Shown: positions 1-11,130, counted from the first letter of the stretch. The stretch is 64,000 nucleotides of DNA from Berberis thunbergii (GCA_003290165.1 QNQO01000452.1:310001-374000); one strand, 5' to 3'. Notes: generated from the letters alone by a model not told the origin. Numbers and translations are program-made.

Positions 1-84
1 CGTGTGGTGCCTTGGATGTTAATAGTAAAATTGGTGGGGGCATTGTTTTGGAGTAGAAGGAAAGTCTCCACTTTACTTTCCCTA

Positions 85-173
85 TTTGCAAAAAGCTCAT
101 CCGCTTCTCAATGAAATGCAGTGAGATGCAGACCCGTAAAAAATCTGCTTTCTCTGTTTGCAAAAAGCTCACG
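85..173 (+). repeat. Short direct repeat upstream of the calmodulin exon
   Basis: The 15-base string TTTGCAAAAAGCTCA occurs twice, near 85-99 and 158-172, about 73 bases apart in the putative 5' leader or promoter of the calmodulin exon. It is a small local duplication of unknown significance. Confidence 0.5.
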
Positions 174-249
174 TTGGGTTTGGTTTGAAGGAGATGGAGC
201 CCACGCGGTGATTTGCAGACTGACTGAAGAGCATAGCTGAAGAGAGAAA

Positions 250-325
250 ATGGCGGAGCAACTGACTGAAGAGCAGATCTCTGAGTTCAAGGAATCTTTC
301 AGTTTATTCGACAAGGACGGCGATG
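250..325 (+). pseudogene. Calmodulin first exon, orphan
   Basis: The 25 residues from the ATG at 250 run [20 protein letters not shown] followed by DKDGD, which is the N-terminus of calmodulin up to the start of the first EF-hand loop. The match stops at 325, followed by GT at 326-327. This is the position where plant calmodulin genes carry their conserved intron, inside the glycine codon of the first calcium loop, so this is a genuine exon 1 and not a random match. No second exon (the ITTKEL-type continuation) was seen on the plus strand before the transposon block that starts at about 4 kb. The reading frame that runs on into the intron to 510 is low-complexity CT-rich sequence. Either the intron is very long or, more likely, the gene has lost its body. 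Calmodulin is the calcium sensor that binds target peptides in cytosol and nucleus. Confidence 0.8.
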
Positions 326-540
326 GTACCCTCTCTCCCTTTCTCTCAGAGTCGATTTCTTCCCTCAGAGTCCCTCTCTATCTGATCGATCGACCTCTCC
401 CTCTCCCTCTCTCTCAGTCGACCGATCTCCCTATCTCTCAGTCTCAATCGATCGATCTCCCTCTTAGCCGCTCAACCCCTCTTTTTTTCCCCTTTTTCTC
501 TGTTCTGTAGGGTTTGATATTGGGGTTGAAGATCGAAGAT

Positions 541-685
541 GAGAGGGATATTTAACCCCGTGTCTTGTCCGTGTCCAAGACGTGTCCGTGCCTGTCAACG
601 AATTTTGACCGTTGACCATGTGTCCAATACGTGTCCAGCGCGTGTCCGTGTCCGACATGTATTTGACACGTGATACAGGGGTTTT
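541..685. repeat. GTGTCC-rich repeat tract
   Basis: The stretch is built from repeated GTGTCC and CGTGTCC words and ends in GACATG and GACACG motifs. A similar vocabulary (GTGTCAGACATG, GTGTCC, GACACC) occurs at both ends of the 60.6-61.5 kb interval in the tRNase Z intron. This suggests a dispersed element end, but no target duplication could be defined. Confidence 0.35.
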
Positions 686-689
686 TCGG

Positions 690-1790
690 AGAGTTGGTGC
701 ATTAGAGATGATATGTCTAATGCCAAACTATAAACTGCACGAACACGATATTGCCAAGTACCTAAAATCAAATCACTAGCATCCAAATTGCTAACATAAC
801 ACAATGTCTTTAAACCCATTGAAGCGAATACCCACATGAACAACTTCCATCAAATTCTCATAACTTCCCATTTTAAAAGTATACCCATACGAAATCAAGT
901 TCAAGTTATTTCCATTGTCAAATATAACATGAGCCTTATGAGCCTTGGGAAGTAATGAATTAAACAAAGTCCTAGATTGTCAAAAGAGTTTTCCATGAAC
1001 TAAATCAGATAAACATGTGCCAACAAACTTTCCCTTTTTCTGCATAAATAATATCATCCCCAACTTCTCTTTCTTTTCTGTAGTGTCATCAATTGGTAGC
1101 TCAGTATTAGAAATTTCTGTATTAGAAATCTCGTAATTAGAAACAAGACTTTCTTATTCTTTGGGCAATTAGCTTGGAGATGACCTTACCAACAAGCAAA
1201 ACATTTCTTTGGAGCATTTGCAAAAGTATCTTTGGAAATATTAGAACCTAAACGATCACCTTTAGAAAATTGTGACGATCCTATATTCTTGGATTCGAAA
1301 TAATTTCCACTTTTCCATGAAGTGCATATTTAGAAGCATCAATAAGATATTCAGGACGTAACATGCAAAATCCAAGCTTGATGTGAGGACGAAATCATAA
1401 ATAAACATACTAATGAGCATGAACATTGAGGATTAGAGGATTTACCATATTTGAGATTTGTTCGAATTCATTGAATATTAGTTCCAGTTTGTGAAAATTT
1501 AGAAAATGCACTATCCGTATCAAGATGTTTTTGATAACCAAATCTTACGCACATGTGTCAAGAAAATTCAGGGCCCAGTCACTGCTCCAATACAATGATG
1601 CAATCCAGCGATACTAAAAAGAAGCTTCACCTGTTAAGTGCAATCTAGCTAACATAAGCCATCTTATGATAAAAAAATTCTTGATATTGTTCAGCGTGAT
1701 TTGGTCAACCTCAAAACCCTCAAATCTTGGAAAATGAATTTTGATAGTTCTTTTCTGAAAAAGCGGATTGTTTTGCCTTGGTGGTTCATG
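690..1790 (-). mobile_element. Decayed retrotransposon gag/protease relic (probably copia type)
   Basis: Read on the minus strand, 1165-1203 encodes a degenerate retroviral-type zinc knuckle (C-F-A-C-x-x-G-H-x5-C) that is one residue short of CX2CX4HX4C and has a stop inside it. Sequence on both sides gives broken, asparagine- and lysine-rich reading that resembles gag on the upstream side and the protease region on the downstream side. No LTRs, primer-binding site or polymerase were recognised. The family assignment is weak; the zinc knuckle is the only firm piece. Confidence 0.4.
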
Positions 1791-2456
1791 GCAAGGAACA
1801 TGTTGTGCACCTAACGAGATTTCATGATGTGCTTGAGGATGAGGATGACCATCAAGTCACATATTAAACGTTCCAGGCTAGCGGTGATGGTATTCAATTT
1901 TTCGTTGATTGCTTATATGTATATCTTCACTATAAAGAAGTCTTCGACGGTGATGACAAAAACTAGAATGGCAATAGGGCAGATTGAGGCGGATTTTTCC
2001 ATTCGCCGATGCCTTGCCAAGAAAAAACCGTCTCCGCATTTGCTCAATTTAACCATTTATTTTTATTTTTATAAAATTCGCCCCCGCCCTTCAACAGATA
2101 GCGGATCCCCACCCGCTTTGTTATACCCGTGGGCTGCTGACAGATTGGAGATCCCTGCTGCCTCACCTCAGTTTAAATTAAAGGACCATTTTGGCAACAA
2201 CCAACAGGCCCGCCCGCCCATTATGGGAAATGCTCGTCCATTTTGCCAGCTTAATGAGGCTTAAGTGATTACTTTTAGGTTATGTGGGACTATGTTCGCG
2301 ATATGAAATTTGAGTTTTGGCCAAGTAACATGGAACTTGACTTTTATGTGATGTGAGATCATAATTTGTGAGTGAACAATTTAAAGCTAGGAAATTTAAT
2401 TTGGGTTTATTTAGTATTTTGGATTGGAAGTTCCTTGTTGAACCTTAATCTGTCTC
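1791..2456. other. Intergenic, no gene recognised
   Basis: An open frame of 146 codons (1824-2264, plus) has no recognisable domain. Its central part (from about 1969) contains GGCAATAGGGCAGATTG and GCGGAT/GCCCGCCC words like those of the hAT-type element at 42.9-44.2 kb, so it is probably eroded transposon sequence and not a gene. Confidence 0.4.
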
Positions 2457-2830
2457 GTTAGTTGGTGGTGATGATGGTAGTGGTTGTGATATGTGGTGGT
2501 GGTGATTGTGGATATAGTTGTGGGTGGTGGAGATGATGACAATGGTTGTGGTTGTATATTTAGTATTTGGCTTGAAGACTCCATGTTGAACCTTATACTT
2601 TCTTGTTGGTGGCGATGATGACAATGGTTATGGTTGTGGACCTTGTGGTATTATTGGTATGGTGGTGGTGGTGGTGATGATGATGATTGTGGTTGTTGAT
2701 TGGCGGGGTAACGGTTGTGGGGTTTTTTTTTTTTGCTTATAGATTTTTATTGAAGCTTACTGTATCTCGTTGGCGTGGTGGTGATGGTAGTGATTGTGAT
2801 TTTGGTATCGCGAGGTGGTGGCAATTTGCT
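2457..2830 (+). repeat. Imperfect GGT/GTGAT-rich simple repeat
   Basis: Long runs of GGTGGTGATGATGG-type triplets, alternating with GGTTGTGG, fill this interval. It contains a duplicated block (words ATTTAGTATTTGG / GAACCTTA near 2410-2450 and 2560-2600). A comparable tract lies at 26.6-27.0 kb. The short frames inside it are glycine, valine and tryptophan codons produced by the repeat and are not gene evidence. Confidence 0.6.
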
Positions 2831-2851
2831 ATGACTATAGGGGTTTCGGTT

Positions 2852-3125
2852 TATGTTATTAAATTGGTGATTAATCCCCGATTAATCTCTTCCGCTAGTA
2901 GAGCCATCACGATTTTTGAATTAATCGTTTAAATTATCCTTGACTAAGTAATCGATGATTTTGGCTGATTTACTGATTAATCGTCTATGACAACGTGTCA
3001 AACAAATGGGAAAAAAAATCAAGGTTTTTATTTTATTTATTTGTTTATTGTCTTAACCTCATCAATACGTACCTATAGAGCGCGTGAAAAAGGTCGGAAT
3101 ATATATATATTATATATATATATAT
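2852..3125. repeat. Dispersed repeat, GATTAATC family, copy 1 (truncated)
   Basis: This segment opens with TATGTTATTAAAT, then GATTAATCCCCGATTAATC, and closes with AACCTCATCAATACG followed by a TA dinucleotide tract. The same words in the same order occur at 61.9-62.2 kb, so the two are copies of one repeat. This copy shows the left end only; the right end seen in the other copy is missing here. Confidence 0.65.
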
Positions 3126-3160
3126 AAAGAGAGAGAAGAGAAAAGAAAAGAAAAGAACGA
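3095..3160. repeat. TA and GA microsatellite
   Basis: An alternating TA tract passes into GAGAGAGA and AAAAGAAAAG runs. It sits at the same place relative to the GATTAATC repeat as the TA tract near 62195. Confidence 0.8.
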
Positions 3161-4040
3161 CATCCTCAGAGCGCGTTTATACACAAATCATAATTTGCAA
3201 ATAGAGCTCAGCAAAATTTCTACTTTAAACTCTACCTTTGTTCAACTCTGACAAAACTCAATTAAAACTAGAGTTTATATATAGACCAAAATAAAACTCT
3301 TAAAAATGAAACTCAAATCCTACCCGAAGTAGACATTGCCTATTTCCTTGCCTAAGACAAGTATTAATTCCTAAAACTATTAAACTTACAAATTAAACAA
3401 CTTTTCTAATATTATTAAATTCCTAATTTCTAAAATAAAAATACCATAGATTTATAAATCTCCTGCAGTAGCACCTCAGAGCATGCCATAAGCTCTGGAT
3501 GCCCTCATGGAAGAACAAATGGGATGTTCTTGTTCTTGAGATGTTTGTGATGGGATCATTGGATGGTAGAAACCTGGATTCCCACATGAAAGAATGATCT
3601 TTCAGCTATTGTTTTCCCTCCAACCTATGTTTTTATCCTTTGAAACAATGAACAAAGTTTGTTCTCACTTTCAGAACGCTACTCCATACCCAAACTGATT
3701 TGCTAAAAGTATGTTTACAAATTGATGAGGTTGGAATAAGTGCTCCTTAAGCTAGCTCGTGTGCCACTGTCTTTGGCTCATTGCTCTGCCCCTATAAACA
3801 ACAAACAAGATGTCAATGAGCCAAGTATCTCTAGGATAAGCAATGTGTTGATAAATAAATGATTTTTTTTAATTTTTATTTAACCTCCAGTGTGGAGGGG
3901 CAACTATGGTAAAAAAAATAAAAAATACAAATGGGGGGTGCATTATGATTTGACCCGTGGAAATCTGCAAAGAACCTTACATTTTTTATTTTATTTTTCT
4001 TTCGAATATAGGCAGTTTTACTCTTATCTAACCTTAATAA
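3161..4040. other. Intergenic, AT-rich, nothing recognised
   Basis: I see no coding similarity, RNA gene or clear repeat here. The 84-codon frame at 3890-4144 on the plus strand is antisense to the LINE RNase H relic and is rejected. Confidence 0.5.
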
Positions 4041-4044
4041 TGCC

Positions 4045-4990
4045 CTTGGCCTATCTAGAAAGGAGGCCCGATCATAATCTTTCGAAGCTTTATGTTCTTG
4101 AGCTTATTTTGCCAGCGAATCTGCCAATGTGTTGGTTTCCCTGAAAACATGAATAAAAAAAACAATCCAAAGAACTCAAAAGCTTCTAAATTTCTCTCCA
4201 CCAGTTGCCTAGGGACCTAAGAACTTTGATTTCTTTATGAAACCACTATTGGACCAAGCTGGAGTCTGTCTGAATAAACACCTGTCTGATGCCAGTGCCG
4301 TGCAAAGTTTCAAACCCTCCAACATGCCTCCTGTTTCAGCCAAATTGTTTGATCCCTCACCACAGTAAACCTGCTTCGCCACCACACAAAGACCTCACAT
4401 CATCCCTGATGATGATGCCACCTGACTCCATGTTACTGACTGAAGACCCATCAATATTCATGGCATACCCGCCTGCAGGTGGAAAACGCTAAAACAAAAC
4501 TAAATAGGATGATGCCCGTAGCACCTTGGGTCTCAAAACCCAGTCTTTGTAATAGCCAGACATCTCCGTTTTTCCTTTTCGGAATAAAGATTTTCATAGC
4601 CAGTTGAATCCAAGAATACTCTAATGATTACAAGATTGGAGTTCCATTCCTTCCCTTCATATAATTTTTCATTCTTTGCAGCCTTAGTTCCCAGATGATA
4701 AATAAAGGAGTAAGATTATAAAGAATACCAACCTGAGCAGCCCAATTGAACCATCAAGCAAGCACTGAATAGACTTTTATCGGCCTCCTCACATAAGCCT
4801 CGAAGATGTCTTGGAATGAGCCCAGAGACGAGCTGCCATTTTGCCTCTGATAAACAAGTGTTTCATTACTTTGCCCGTCACCTGACAACATGAACACTTA
4901 GACGCCAGATTGAACCTATTCGTTTTAGTTCACCATCTATTGGTAAGGCTCTTTTCAAAAATTTCCAAACCAATGTTGAGATTTTCGATG
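4045..4990 (-). mobile_element. LINE relic: zinc-binding RT tail plus RNase H domain
   Basis: Read on the minus strand, 4830-4960 encodes a segment with SKCSCCQ, then GKVMKHLF and AARLWAHSK. This is the zinc-binding region found after the reverse transcriptase in plant LINEs and related relics. Further downstream, about 4490 to 4050, comes GYAMNIDGSS with a following glycine-rich turn and a TDSS motif, the pattern of the plant-type RNase H (RVT_3) fold with its first catalytic aspartate in NIDGS. Several stops and frameshifts interrupt both parts. The catalytic reverse transcriptase and endonuclease were not found upstream, so this is a dead 3' fragment. Confidence 0.7.
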
Positions 4991-4999
4991 TATCATGGA

Positions 5000-6335
5000 A
5001 AATTTTGATACATAATTGTTGTGAAAGTTCTGATACATAATTATGTCAAATGCTCAAAATGTTTATTTGTTCAAATTTGAAATGAAGCGTTGCCTTTTTG
5101 CATGTTAAGAATCATATATTATAACAGTTTCTATTTTTCCCTTTATTCAGTCGACAATTACCTACATTGCCTAGAACGAGGGAGCTCTGCTTGTGCAAAG
5201 ATGTCTGACTTTCTTAGGAGAAGCTTGCAGCCACAGACGCCAAATGATTCATAGAAGGCTGCAAATTTTTTCATAGAGTTCCTATTAAACAATGAAAAAA
5301 AAGTGTTATCTTTGCTCTTGGGTTGACACAGTGAAATGAGATTTTTGGTTTTCTTTCCGTTGCCCCCTCTACCAAAGGCGCTGGGGGTAGATGCACTGGG
5401 GCTTGGATATTCATATTGTTCAATGAAAACCCTATTTACAATGTCATTCATTTACACGTTGTTTATCTTATAGCAGAATTACTAGTGTGCTTTCTACCCG
5501 TTGATCAGTTTGTAGTTTACTTTATAATTTATCAATAGAATATTGCACTTGTACTTTGTGAAGTTTCCTCAATGCTATGAAGCTCTATGCTCATTTTCTG
5601 CTGAGCTTCTTACTCAAATGGAATGAAACACTTGCAGAATCCATCCACGTTTGAACATTGGTAATCAGTTTGGTATTAATATTTGCTTCATTTCGCTTAG
5701 GGTCCCTCATCAACGTTAAATGCCATAAGCATGTTTGAGATAAATACTGAAGTGAGGAGGGCGTTGATGGACAGGTCTATAACTTATCAAAATGGCAGTT
5801 GCCATAAGGTTGGGAAATGTTGTAAAAGTAATGGCCGTAATAACCCATATTTAAAACCTTGTTGCAAGCCTCATAGTGTGAGGTAGGCCCCCTTGTTGTT
5901 GTTGTTGTTGGTTTTTTTTTTTTTTTTAAATTTTAAAAATAAAAAATAAATATAAGCATGCTCTGATACCAATTTCTACCCAGGACTACTTAACATGAAG
6001 ACTAAGGAGCACAGGTTTACAAACAAGATAGAAAATAGAAGACATGAGAGAATAAAATATACAAAATCAGAAGAAAACTTAAGAAACTATAAACTAATGT
6101 AAATAAGACTAAGATTTCGAAAGACATTTATTTGAACTATTCAAGAGAACGGTGCCGATACTAGGTTTTAATCTAGTATAATGAGATGTTCTAACAAGAA
6201 TAGTTATTTGAAAGTTTTTGATAAGAGATAAAAAGAAGATAAATAGAATGCATGCTTATATTTATTGAAAATAGAAATACAGAAGAAAGACTTATGAGAT
6301 AGAAACTTACAAGAAAATAGCTATGGGTTACATGG
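5000..6335. other. Intergenic, no gene recognised
   Basis: A 97-codon frame at 5158-5451 (minus) has no recognisable family or splice context. A TTG trinucleotide run followed by a T tract lies at about 5897-5928. The text near 5961 (CTCTGATACCAATTTCTACCC) resembles the reverse complement of a tRNA-Met primer-binding site beside an LTR, but no LTR pair could be defined. Confidence 0.4.
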
Positions 6336-6360
6336 GGCTAAACACAGATGCCTAAAACTA

Positions 6361-6395
6361 AGGATACAAACTGGCTCTTATAGCCTTCATTAAAT
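6361..6395 (-). promoter_or_regulatory. Candidate TATA region downstream of the viral ORFs
   Basis: Minus-strand GGCTATAAGAGCC at about 6372-6384 lies in the space after the last viral reading region, where pararetroviruses keep the promoter for the pregenomic RNA. There is no further support, so this is tentative. Confidence 0.2.
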
Positions 6396-6689
6396 TTTAC
6401 AATAATTGAGAAGATAAGCTTCTCGTGATTAAGTGGAGAGAGTGAGTGAGATGTGGATATCTTGTCCTTTGTAATCATGGAACAGCTGAATGGAGAAGCT
6501 TTGTCTTGAAGTGAACGTAGTCGTTGAAATAGTTGAAGATGCTTCAACTTTTGACTTTGAGTATTGCTTTGTAATGATGTTGTCAGTTGGCCGAAAGTAA
6601 ATTTGTCTTGTAGTGGAGGTGGCAGATGCTTTTGTAATAATTGTGGCAAGAGTCATGATGACTCAAAACACAATGATGCTTGTAGGGTC

Positions 6690-7900
6690 GGATTCATGCA
6701 TGTGGCGAAAAGATGCCAAAACAATCATCTTCATTGAGAGGCACTGTGGGAGCTTCGTCTTCATCTGAGTGATCAGCACAGATTTTAGACATGGTTTCCA
6801 ACAGCTGAGTCTTTGTAGGCTTTCCTTGAAGCTGCTTCTTGACAAACTGTCGAAGAAGTTTTGCTTCTGAAGGGACTTGTAGTGGATTGACAAGAGGCTG
6901 AGCAAGAGACTGATCTTTTCTTGAAAAGAATCTTGTAACAACTTCTTTTGTAGCATGGGAGTGATCAAAAGATGACCACCATTTGACTTTGTAACGACGA
7001 TAGATCCAGAGAGGAGGCTGAGTCGATTGGCTTGGACCTGGAAGAGCTGTGACAGTGTAATCCAACAACAGCTCCAAGAGAGTTTGAACTTGACAAAAAA
7101 CCAAAAAGATAATACCTGTTGAGGTACTGGAATTGGTGGGTTAAATTTGTTTTTGAAAACTTGTCATCCTTCATTGACAGACGAGGGCAAGATATCTTGG
7201 AGATGACCAAAATGATTCCACCAAGAATGTTGGAACTAGAGAGGAACATATTTTTGTAAGAACTTGTGGCAAATGAAAAAAAAACCAATAATACGAACAA
7301 TTTTGAGAAAAAACAAAGAAAGCTCTGGGCCAAGCTTGCTTGTAGTCCAAATAATTGTAGGAGGCTAGGAGGTAATTGACTGAAAACTTCTTATGAAAGT
7401 GGGGATGCTGTTTCCAATCGGCTTCAGACAAGGCCTTCATAATTTGACATTTGGAATGAGAAATCTTCTCAGGATGAGAAGGATCTCGATGATGAGTGAT
7501 CACAACTGAGTTAGTGTTGATCAGTATGAACTCATAGAACTCTTGGGTTTTGAGGATATCAGATTCCTCAAAGAGTGCATTTGTATTGAAGAGGTTATTT
7601 GCAATTGAGTGGGTATCTTTTGTAAGAGAATAAAAACATGGTTCGATCATTGTGATCGGATCCAAGCAAGGTTTTGTAAGATAGGGATTTGGAAGAGGAA
7701 CTTGAGGTTTTGGGAAACTTGTCATTGCAAAGCTTGATTCTTTTGCATTTGTAAGAGGTTGGAAGGGATTTGTAAGAAACAAGGCATAAGAAAGGGGAGT
7801 CTTGAGTTGTGAGGCAGAAGGCTTCATAGCATACTGGGCTTTTGTTTTGAGGTTTTGGAGGAGGAGGAGGTCTGAAGGAGGAAGAGGATTGAGAACTCAT
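6690..7900 (-). pseudogene. Second pararetroviral reading region, function unknown
   Basis: Immediately after the polymerase region the minus strand stays largely readable in shifting frames (7171-7827, 6965-7333, 6694-7104). It begins with a serine/proline-rich start (SSQSSSSFRPPPPPKPQ), then aromatic-rich text with ADWKQHPHFHKKFS and YNYLDYKQAW, and ends in a basic and acidic tail near 6694. A downstream ORF of unknown role is known in some endogenous pararetroviruses (florendoviruses), and position and composition fit that. I cannot name a function. At least two frameshifts are needed to read through it. Confidence 0.5.
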
Positions 7901-8410
7901 TTTTGTAAGAATTCCCTTGTCAGAAAATCTGCAAGAGAGTTATCAGTTCTTTTTATATATTCAATGTCAAAATCAAAAGCTAACAAAAAACCTTGCCATC
8001 TGGCGAAAATCTGTTTGGAAACAAGATTTAAAACATCTTTAGTTAAAAATTCTTTTGCAGATTTGCAATTAACACGTAATAAAAAATTTTGATTAAACAA
8101 ATCATCTTGAAATTTCATGACGCACAAAACAATTGGTAAAACTTTTTTTTGACAGTTGAATAATTGATTTGGGCAGAATTCCAAATACCAGAATGGTATC
8201 GGACCAATTGTATTTGAGTAGATACAGGAAGACGCTGTTTAAGGATACCCCATACCCTTGGTTAGATGCATCTGTTTCTACTATCTTGAAGGCTTCAGGA
8301 TTTGAGATCCCTAGACAAGGAAGACTTTTGACTTGGGCTCTAACTTGTCTGACAATTTGAGAATGGGCTTCAGTCCATGGGCTTGGGTTAGACTTAAGTC
8401 TTGCATACAA
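7897..8410 (-). pseudogene. Pararetroviral RNase H, broken
   Basis: Two overlapping frames carry the domain. The upstream one (8102-8410) includes IVETDAS, the first catalytic aspartate of the RNase H fold. The downstream one (7897-8184) ends in IFARWQGFLLAFDFDIEYI and SLADFLTREF, the terminal signature of badnavirus-like RNase H. The frame change between them is a frameshift. In the virus this domain removes the RNA template during reverse transcription. Confidence 0.75.
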
Positions 8411-8465
8411 GGGCTTAAGTAAACTCTAAGGTTTTTGTAAAAGTCTACAACATAATTCAAAGATC

Positions 8466-9281
8466 CTAAAAACCGTTACAATTGATTTTATCTTTGATTT
8501 CATCAGGGAATTTATCAACAAACTCTATGGCTCTAGAGATTGGAGTGATCATCCCATAATGAATTTTGTGACCTAAAAATCTCACATTTGTTTGAAAAAT
8601 GTCAATTTTTGTAGGAGAAGACCCAAACCATTTTCTTTGATAATTTTGTAAAATTGATACAAGTGTTTCCAGTGATCGTCTAAGGAGGAAGAGAAGATCA
8701 GTATATGATATATCATCGATATACACAATCGAAAAATGAGTGAAAATATCATTTATGATATTCTGAAACTCACTGGGAGCATTTTTGAGGTCGAAAAGCA
8801 TAACATTCCATTCGTAATGGCCGCAAGGAACATTGAATGATGTCTTGTAACGATCATGGAGATGGATTTGGACTTGCCAAAATCCAGATTTGAGATCAAA
8901 TTTAGAGAAGACGCATGCTGAGTGTAATCTCTTAATGAGGTCTCTCTTATTAGGTATTGGATACCTAATCCATTGTAAAACTTTATTCAAGGGTTTGTAA
9001 TTGATGACAAGACGAAAAGATCCTCGTTCGAGTTCAACAACTTTTTTGACATAGAAGGCTGCACAACTCCACGGAGATTTGGAATGACGAATTAAGTTCT
9101 TGGAAAACAAACTCTGGATTTTAGATTTGCAAAATTCTATTAATTCGGAATTCATTTGTATGGAACGAGATTTGGAAGGAATCTTGGATTCGTTAAATGA
9201 AGGATCAGAAGGCAACCAAACCACATGGTGATTGTGATTCCAAAATGCATTTGGAAGATCAAAACATAGTTCTGAAGACAA
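8466..9281 (-). pseudogene. Pararetroviral reverse transcriptase, 271-codon open remnant
   Basis: This is the longest uninterrupted viral frame. It shows the RT fingers/palm order: SPWSCAAFYV, then FRLVINYKPLN, KFDLKSGFWQV (palm aspartate), HYEWNVMLFDLKNAPSEFQ, and the catalytic YIDD box, whose codons lie near 8709-8723. The consensus palm glycine in the MPFGLKNAP-type motif is replaced (MLFDLKNAP), a sign of decay or drift. It copies pregenomic RNA into DNA in living relatives. The frame ends in a divergent tail; RNase H resumes in another frame. Confidence 0.8.
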
Positions 9282-10270
9282 TTGTTCCTTAAAATGGACA
9301 ATTCGAGATTGTGTCTGTGTGTCTTTGAGCTGATCATCAATTCGTCTTTGAGCTGATCATCAATTCGATGATAAGCAATTTCATTTTTGAGGAAATGTAA
9401 ATGTTGTCTTTTTTGAGAAATTAAATTAATGAAACAATTGTCTAATTTTAGAGAATTAATTTCAACAATTTTGGTTTTGCACAAGAATTTGAAGATAATC
9501 TTATTACCAAGGATATTGGTAGAGATACTTTCATTTGTAACATAAAATGGATAAACTGTAGTTAAGAATGGTGTCCCCAAAATCATTTTTTGAGACATGT
9601 CCGTAACTAACAAGAAATCCTGTTGTATACAAATCTTTTCTTGGCAAATATGAGTACCAACAAGTTTGTACAGAACATCCAATTTACTATTTATAGTAAA
9701 TAGTTGTTAAGTTGTTTTCTCATAATATTGAGAAAGGATAACTCCTTCTGCAATACAATTTAAATCAACACCTGAATCAACAAGGGCAAAGGTATTGATC
9801 GTGAAATCTTGATTGATAACCAAGGTTACGTTGATATACCATTTGTATTAGGTGACTGTATTTAATTCATTGAGAAAAGCAGGATCAGTTGTTGGTTGAA
9901 CTTCTTGATTAGAAGTCGAAAGAATATCAGAAATAGAGATTGCATTTTGAACCTGTTGTGTAAGCCAAGTTTGACCTTGCTTAAGCTGAGCAATTTCTTT
10001 TTTCATAATATTGACTTCTGATTGTAAATGAGGGAGAGAAACAGAGTGTTGAAAAGAAGCTCTAAATCAACTGATAATGTCCTTATGATTGTAAAAAGGG
10101 TTAAAAATCTCAGGGACATGTTTATGAGTGATGGTATTTTTTATTTGAGTCAAATACTCAATTTTGAGTTTGGGATCATCAATACGAAGTTTTTTTTTTC
10201 CAGAAAAAAAAAATTGGAGTTCTGCTAATAGTAAGAGGTTCCAAAGGCTCTAAATTAGTACACAAATTTT
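9152..10270 (-). pseudogene. Pararetroviral gag tail and aspartic protease, broken
   Basis: On the minus strand the first part (down to about 9850) is rich in lysine, glutamate and glutamine and contains a short coiled-coil-like stretch. The protease follows: a VDSG active-site triad at 9770-9778 in a hydrophobic context, and, further on, ILGTPFLT, the second conserved protease loop, near 9555-9580. A stop codon lies shortly after the active site, at about 9715, and another lies upstream near 10069, so no single intact frame spans the unit. In related viruses this protease cuts the polyprotein into capsid and polymerase parts. Confidence 0.7.
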
Positions 10271-10439
10271 ATGTTGCAAGTGAGAAAATTTAGAAAACAG
10301 GTGGCATTATAAAAAAAATTTGAGCTTCACTTTGCCTTCTTCGTACGAGGTTATAAATATTTCCGAGGGAAACCAACAAATGGGTCACAACTTAATTGTA
10401 AGACTCGTGGTGGATGGTCAAGTCTAGGTTTATAGAAAC

Positions 10440-11117
10440 TGATGCAATCATTTTTCACTCCCTGCTCCGATTTGGTTCCTGTTGACCTATTGACCTGCAC
10501 AAGTAGCACACGTGAGTCACGGACCACTGTTGTGGTGGCCGATGACATTTCGATGTTAAAGTCAGACAGGGCTCTGAGGAAGGTGTAATGTTGTAATATG
10601 GAATTTGTAGTGTACCTTAGCTTACCAACCTCGTGTCTTATTTATAGTGTAAGGAGTCCTGATTTTACCAGACCATCGTAAGCGTAGATTAGGGAGAAGA
10701 TCTTTGTGGAGATCTCTCTATAATTAGAAGTCGTTTTGTAGAAGGGAAGTTTCCTGTTAGCTCTGCGCTCATAGATATGCGGGAGATAGTTCCCAATCTA
10801 AGAGCATTCCGTAGAAGGGAGTTTCCCTGTGTGGAAGTTATTCTAGTGTTTGCTTCCTAGTTGGGAGCAAAAAGCAGTTGTAGTTACCCGTCCGAAGCAG
10901 ATCCTCAAGATACTTGCCTAAGGAGGGCTTACCGGTATTGAGGACAGTTGTGAGACGTGTGGGCCTAGCGTGCTGTAGGAGTCCGGATTTGCCTGGCAAA
11001 CTGAATTGAGTGAGCTTAGAACCGCTTGGGCATGTTCAGTGTTGGATTGATTTTGGGCCTGTATTTCCTCGAGATTATCACGACACATGTACGGTTCACC
11101 ATTTTTATGTATCATCA
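10440..11117 (-). repeat. 3' LTR of the 9.1-kb element
   Basis: It is 678 bp, the same length as the partner, with the same termini. It contains CTATAAATAAG on the minus strand side near 10633-10645, the likely TATA box of the LTR promoter. Confidence 0.9.
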
Positions 11118-11130
11118 GCTATTCCCCCCG
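11118..11130 (-). other. Polypurine tract
   Basis: On the minus strand, CGGGGGGAATAGC lies directly before the 3' LTR. This is the usual place of the plus-strand primer and agrees with the minus orientation. Confidence 0.7.

Larger units (their letters stand above)
6338..10330 (-). mobile_element. Endogenous pararetrovirus relic (Caulimoviridae-like)
   Basis: About 4 kb on the minus strand reads as the back half of a plant pararetrovirus polyprotein, in the order coiled-coil/gag-like tail (about 10270-9850), aspartic protease (about 9790-9540), reverse transcriptase (about 9200-8500) and RNase H (about 8410-7900), followed by a second, unassigned reading region (7900-6690). There is no integrase and there are no LTRs, which fits the family. 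The wording of the RT and RNase H segments is of the badnavirus/tungrovirus/florendovirus type and not that of Ty3 elements. Stops and frameshifts break every region, and the movement and capsid part is missing. Such copies enter plant genomes by illegitimate repair. The upstream edge lies just before the 9.1-kb LTR retrotransposon, but that element has an exact target duplication and did not itself cut the copy. Genus is inference. Confidence 0.8.

Noticed and set aside
1969..2240. Possible hAT-type element (TAGAATGGCAATAGGG left end)
   Set aside because: The vocabulary resembles the 1247-bp element, but no right end or 8-bp duplication of the left flank could be found.
5158..5451. 97-codon minus-strand frame
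   Set aside because: No domain, no splice or promoter context, and composition not distinct from surrounding AT-rich DNA.
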